This document shows, piece by piece, positions 5,928 through 8,670 of a DNA stretch of 8,670 nt (position 1 is the stretch's first letter; the number at the start of each line of letters is the position of its first letter). The notes beneath the pieces were generated by a model. The model did not search any database, was not told the origin of the DNA, and saw only the letters and a list, made by a program, of their open reading frames with translations. The stretch comes from Bacteroidales bacterium. GTDB taxonomy: Bacteria; Bacteroidota; Bacteroidia; Bacteroidales; WCHB1-69. The DNA lies in the NCBI GenBank assembly GCA_028683685.1, contig JAQUHH010000088.1:1-8670 (forward strand), given 5' to 3'. The translations under genes and the position numbers were made by a program.

Positions 5928-7445
5928 TTATCTTGTTTGACTAATAGGAGCACCTAATCGAGCCATGGCACATCTGAAACCGATGTAATCAGTGGCTTCA
6001 TCTTGTTCCAAAAAGCGGCGTTGGCCAGGTCCCATCCAATATTGCAAATCTTTCCAAGAACCTCCTTTGTAAACTCTTGATTTGTCAGTTACTAATGAGT
6101 AGATGTCTTGTGTTTCTTTATTCATTGGATCGCTAGAATACATCGAACGAGTGTTTAATGAACCCGCTTTAGTATTCCAATTACTTGTACCATCTGTAAG
6201 AACGTTTGACCCAAAATCACCATCCATATAATTAATATTGTCAGATTCACGATAATTTCTACGTCTATTGTTTTTGAAATCGGAAACTGGAACCATTGGG
6301 ATTTTTCCAATAGTATCACGTTCAGCAATTAGATTTTCTTGAACGTCTTCAATTACTCTTGTTTGGTAAACATTTCCTCTATATGGACTAAGTTCATTAA
6401 CGTATTCATGTGATTGATTACGATATACATCCATAACCCATTCTGAAACGTTGCCTCCCATATTATACAAGCCATAATCGTTGGGCCAGTATGAATAAAC
6501 AGGAGCAGTAATATCTGCTGCATCGTTTAAGTGACCAGCAATCCCCATATAGTCTCCTTTTCCACGACGCATGTTGGCAACAAAGTCACCATAAAAACGA
6601 TTGTCATCTGTACGAGTGATATGTCCATTCCAAGGATATAATCTGCGTTCAAGAATACGCTCTCCTAAAGTATTTCCAATTAATCCAAGAGCTGCAAACT
6701 CCCATTCTGCTTCAGTAGGTAAGCGATAATTTGGTAGTAAAATTCCATCTTCCATTTTTGCATTACGGTATTCACCAGTTACTAAATTTTGGAAACGACG
6801 GTCTGAATTTCCCTCATAATCTTCATATGATAAGTAGGATTCTGTATTAAAATAACCTTCAGCAGAGGGCTCTGGAGAGAGCACAATAACTCCTGTTTCT
6901 ACCAAAATCATTTCGTTCACACGGTCAGTACGCCATGAACAATAATCATTGGCTTGTTCCCATGAAACACCAACAACAGGATATTCTCTGTATGCAGGAT
7001 GACGTAAATAATATTCAACTTGAGGCTCGTTGTACGCTAATTTATTTCTCCAAACTAAAGTGTCGGGAAGGGCTTTGCGATATACAACTGCATAATCAGC
7101 GGGTACAAAAACGCGATAAAGCCAATGGAGATACTCCAGATAGTCTAAATTCCGGACTTCAACTTCATCCATGTAAAAAGAAGATACTGATACTCTTCTT
7201 GGAGTGTTGTTCCATTCATACATGACGTCTTGTTCTGCTCGACCCATGACAAATGTTCCACCCTCGATGAGAATTAGACCAGGACCGGTCATCTGTTCTT
7301 CGAATGGAGCTACTTCAAAACCGCCATTCTTGGGATTGTTGTATTCCCAACCTGTGGTGTTTGAGGCAGATCGTCTACAAGATTGTAAACTCATAAAACT
7401 GATGCTTACAAAAATGGCTAAAATAATTAACTTTGTTTTATTCAT
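5928..7445 (-). CDS. gldJ: Gliding motility / type IX secretion lipoprotein GldJ
   Basis: GldJ is a lipoprotein of the Bacteroidota gliding apparatus and is needed for gliding and for stability of type IX secretion parts in Flavobacterium johnsoniae. I start it at the ATG at 7445, not the TTG at 7463. From the ATG the protein has 505 residues and a compact 22-residue signal peptide ending in the lipobox LQSC (C23), and AGGAAACA precedes it. The rest is an FGE-sulfatase (SUMF1-like) domain at about 55-495: GGTFVMG at 62-68, EYPVVGVSWEQANDYC at 154-169, YRLPTEAEWEFAA at 240-252, MGGNVSEWVMDVY at 329-341, VYKGGSW at 458-464 and IGFRCAM at 488-494. The TGW...NGGF opening, ALPDTLVWRN and the following murF match GldJ better than GldK. 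It is shorter than the F. johnsoniae protein (about 560, from memory). A structural role is more likely than an enzymatic one. Confidence 0.9.
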   Translation of the reverse strand: MNKTKLIILAIFVSISFMSLQSCRRSASNTTGWEYNNPKNGGFEVAPFEEQMTGPGLILIEGGTFVMGRAEQDVMYEWNNTPRRVSVSSFYMDEVEVRNLDYLEYLHWLYRVFVPADYAVVYRKALPDTLVWRNKLAYNEPQVEYYLRHPAYREYPVVGVSWEQANDYCSWRTDRVNEMILVETGVIVLSPEPSAEGYFNTESYLSYEDYEGNSDRRFQNLVTGEYRNAKMEDGILLPNYRLPTEAEWEFAALGLIGNTLGERILERRLYPWNGHITRTDDNRFYGDFVANMRRGKGDYMGIAGHLNDAADITAPVYSYWPNDYGLYNMGGNVSEWVMDVYRNQSHEYVNELSPYRGNVYQTRVIEDVQENLIAERDTIGKIPMVPVSDFKNNRRRNYRESDNINYMDGDFGSNVLTDGTSNWNTKAGSLNTRSMYSSDPMNKETQDIYSLVTDKSRVYKGGSWKDLQYWMGPGQRRFLEQDEATDYIGFRCAMARLGAPISQTR

Positions 7446-7478
7446 TGTTTCCTGATTTTTCAAATAATAATATTATAA

Positions 7479-8477
7479 CTAAAATGATGGACAATTTATT
7501 GCTCTTACACGTCTTCTTTTTTCTGGACATGGGAATTGATACATGAATGAAATTTCATGAGCACCTCCCGTAACATTGGTTAGTTTTGAAACAGTTAAGT
7601 CGTAAGTATATCCAAATTTGAATGTTTCTTGTTGTATTCCAAATAATACAATAAAGGCATCGGGATTTTCAAAGTTTTGTCTAAACCACATTCCAGCAAC
7701 AAATGGGAAGTAATTATAGTAAAACCCATAGTTTAATTGGTGAAATTGCATTTGTTGCATATATAATATGTTAGGCGAAATATTTATATCATTTAAACTT
7801 CTAGAACGGCGACTTTTTCTTTTGATATCAATTACATATCCTGCGTGAGCAGTATATTTGCGAGGTAATTTGCTAATGCTAATAAAACCTTCTTCTGGTT
7901 GAGTTAAGTGATGAACGGCAACTCCACCAAAAAAGTTTTCGGTATATGCTAAAATACCAGCTGAAAAATCAACATAGCCTTTTGTTAGTGTGCCAGGACG
8001 TTGTTCTTGTGTGTCGTAAACAAATCCATAACGTTCATCAATCATATCTCCAAAAGTAAGATTATCCCAATTTAATGATTTTTGTTGAAATGTAGCTTGA
8101 AGAGCGGCTCGCATTGAAAAAGAACGATTGACGTCAAGTTTGTATGAATACATTGCACTAATTGCATTTGTATTGATGGTTCCTTGTCCTGCTCTGTCCC
8201 CTAAAAATAGTACTCCAACTCCTCCGGATAAACGATCGAAATGCTGGTCATATGCGGCACCGTAGGAGACAAATGTTCCTGATATTGAAGGCCATTGATC
8301 TCTGAAACTTAAGGTCATTCTAGGACATACAGCAGAACCAGCAAAGGCTGGATTCAAGTATATCGGATTGGCATAAAACTGCGAAAATTGAGGATCTTGC
8401 CCGTATGAGGAGTTCGGCTGGCATAATATTGCTAGTAGAGCAATGCATCCAAATAGTATTTTTCTTATTTCAATCAT
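7479..8477 (-). CDS. PorP/SprF-family type IX secretion outer-membrane protein
   Basis: A 332-residue PorP/SprF protein, an outer-membrane beta-barrel family linked to type IX secretion and to export of SprB-like gliding adhesins. A signal peptide occupies residues 1-26 (basic IRK, hydrophobic 7-19, cut after SYG), and there is no proper lipobox. The mature protein opens with the family signature QDPQFSQFYANP at 27-38 and IYLNPAFAG at 39-47. It continues as alternating amphipathic segments rich in aromatic residues and glycine, with FRDQWP near 58-63. The C-terminal barrel strand is HEISFMYQF, followed by a short basic tail with CP pairs (C317, C329). The gene lies 33 bases upstream of gldJ with no terminator between, so they are probably cotranscribed. 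PorP members usually sit next to porK/gldK or adhesin genes, so I leave the symbol blank. Confidence 0.88.
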   Translation of the reverse strand: MIEIRKILFGCIALLAILCQPNSSYGQDPQFSQFYANPIYLNPAFAGSAVCPRMTLSFRDQWPSISGTFVSYGAAYDQHFDRLSGGVGVLFLGDRAGQGTINTNAISAMYSYKLDVNRSFSMRAALQATFQQKSLNWDNLTFGDMIDERYGFVYDTQEQRPGTLTKGYVDFSAGILAYTENFFGGVAVHHLTQPEEGFISISKLPRKYTAHAGYVIDIKRKSRRSRSLNDINISPNILYMQQMQFHQLNYGFYYNYFPFVAGMWFRQNFENPDAFIVLFGIQQETFKFGYTYDLTVSKLTNVTGGAHEISFMYQFPCPEKRRRVRAINCPSF

Positions 8478-8536
8478 TTTATTCCCGATTTAATTTACAA
8501 TATTACAAAAAAAATGTATCATGAATGTTTTTTTTT

Positions 8537-8544
8537 CAAAAGTA
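8537..8544 (-). promoter_or_regulatory. Promoter -7 element candidate upstream of porP-gldJ
   Basis: TACTTTTG on the minus strand fits the Bacteroidota -7 consensus TAnnTTTG. A start near 8531 would leave a leader of about 50 bases before the ATG at 8477. No TTTG stands at the usual -33 distance. The element lies inside poly-A/T tracts within the 193-base region (8478-8670) before the first gene, where I find no other coding or RNA feature. Confidence 0.42.
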
Positions 8545-8630
8545 GTATATTTTTTTTAAGAATTCATCCCTTTTCTACGATGTTAATTGAAAAAAGTTTG
8601 ATTTTCATGATTTTTTAATATTTAAAACAA

Positions 8631-8638
8631 TATTTTTG
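8631..8638 (+). promoter_or_regulatory. Possible divergent promoter -7 element on the plus strand
   Basis: TATTTTTG followed by CC on the plus strand matches TAnnTTTG and would drive transcription rightward, out of the window. The only TTTG upstream (8597-8600) is 30 bases away, too far for a normal -33 partner. No start codon lies in the remaining 32 bases, so a divergent gene beyond the edge is only an inference. Confidence 0.25.
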
Positions 8639-8670
8639 CCTTTAATTTGTTAGTTCATTTGTTAGATTTA

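Noticed and set aside
5928..7445. An active formylglycine-generating (sulfatase-modifying) enzyme
   Set aside because: The fold is shared, but the lipobox, GldJ-specific segments and position beside PorP/SprF and murF point to a structural gliding/secretion lipoprotein. I see no sulfatase in the window.
8478..8670. A small RNA, riboswitch or extra small gene in the 193-base upstream region
   Set aside because: The stretch is mostly A/T runs with no stable GC stem, no tRNA-like or riboswitch-like pattern and no open frame with a signal peptide or other recognisable feature.

Overview
The window comes from an AT-rich Bacteroidota genome, most likely a flavobacterium-type lineage. The indications are a GldJ lipoprotein and a PorP/SprF protein (both specific to that phylum's gliding and type IX secretion machinery), and promoter-like TAnnTTTG elements in place of an obvious sigma-70 -10 box. 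There is also little Shine-Dalgarno signal. The species cannot be named from the sequence alone.

Every gene lies on the minus strand, so the window reads from high to low coordinates. Region 1 (8670-5928) starts with a 193-base AT-rich upstream region holding a minus-strand promoter candidate and a possible divergent plus-strand one. It is followed by porP/sprF-like and gldJ, 33 bases apart, which form a cell-surface unit for type IX secretion and gliding. A GC-tipped hairpin (5870-5909) follows gldJ and looks like a terminator or attenuator. Region 2 (5855-3511) holds murF and anmK with a 4-base overlap; these are the last cytosolic step of peptidoglycan precursor synthesis and a wall-recycling kinase. 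Region 3 (3419-212) has its own promoter candidate, then exbB, exbD and a tonB-like gene packed tightly (6-base gap, then 4-base overlap), then folC. This is an inner-membrane proton-driven energiser with a folate gene attached. Region 4 (201-1) has another promoter candidate and the first 31 codons of a lipoprotein gene that runs off the window.

The common theme is the cell envelope: outer-membrane secretion and gliding parts, wall synthesis and recycling, and energy coupling across the periplasm. This looks like conserved core-genome content and not an accessory island. I see no mobile element, CRISPR array, RNA gene or defence system. I did not find a convincing undescribed system. The points most worth checking are the porP-gldJ pairing, the hairpin between gldJ and murF, the glycine-rich TonB linker and the truncated lipoprotein at the left edge.
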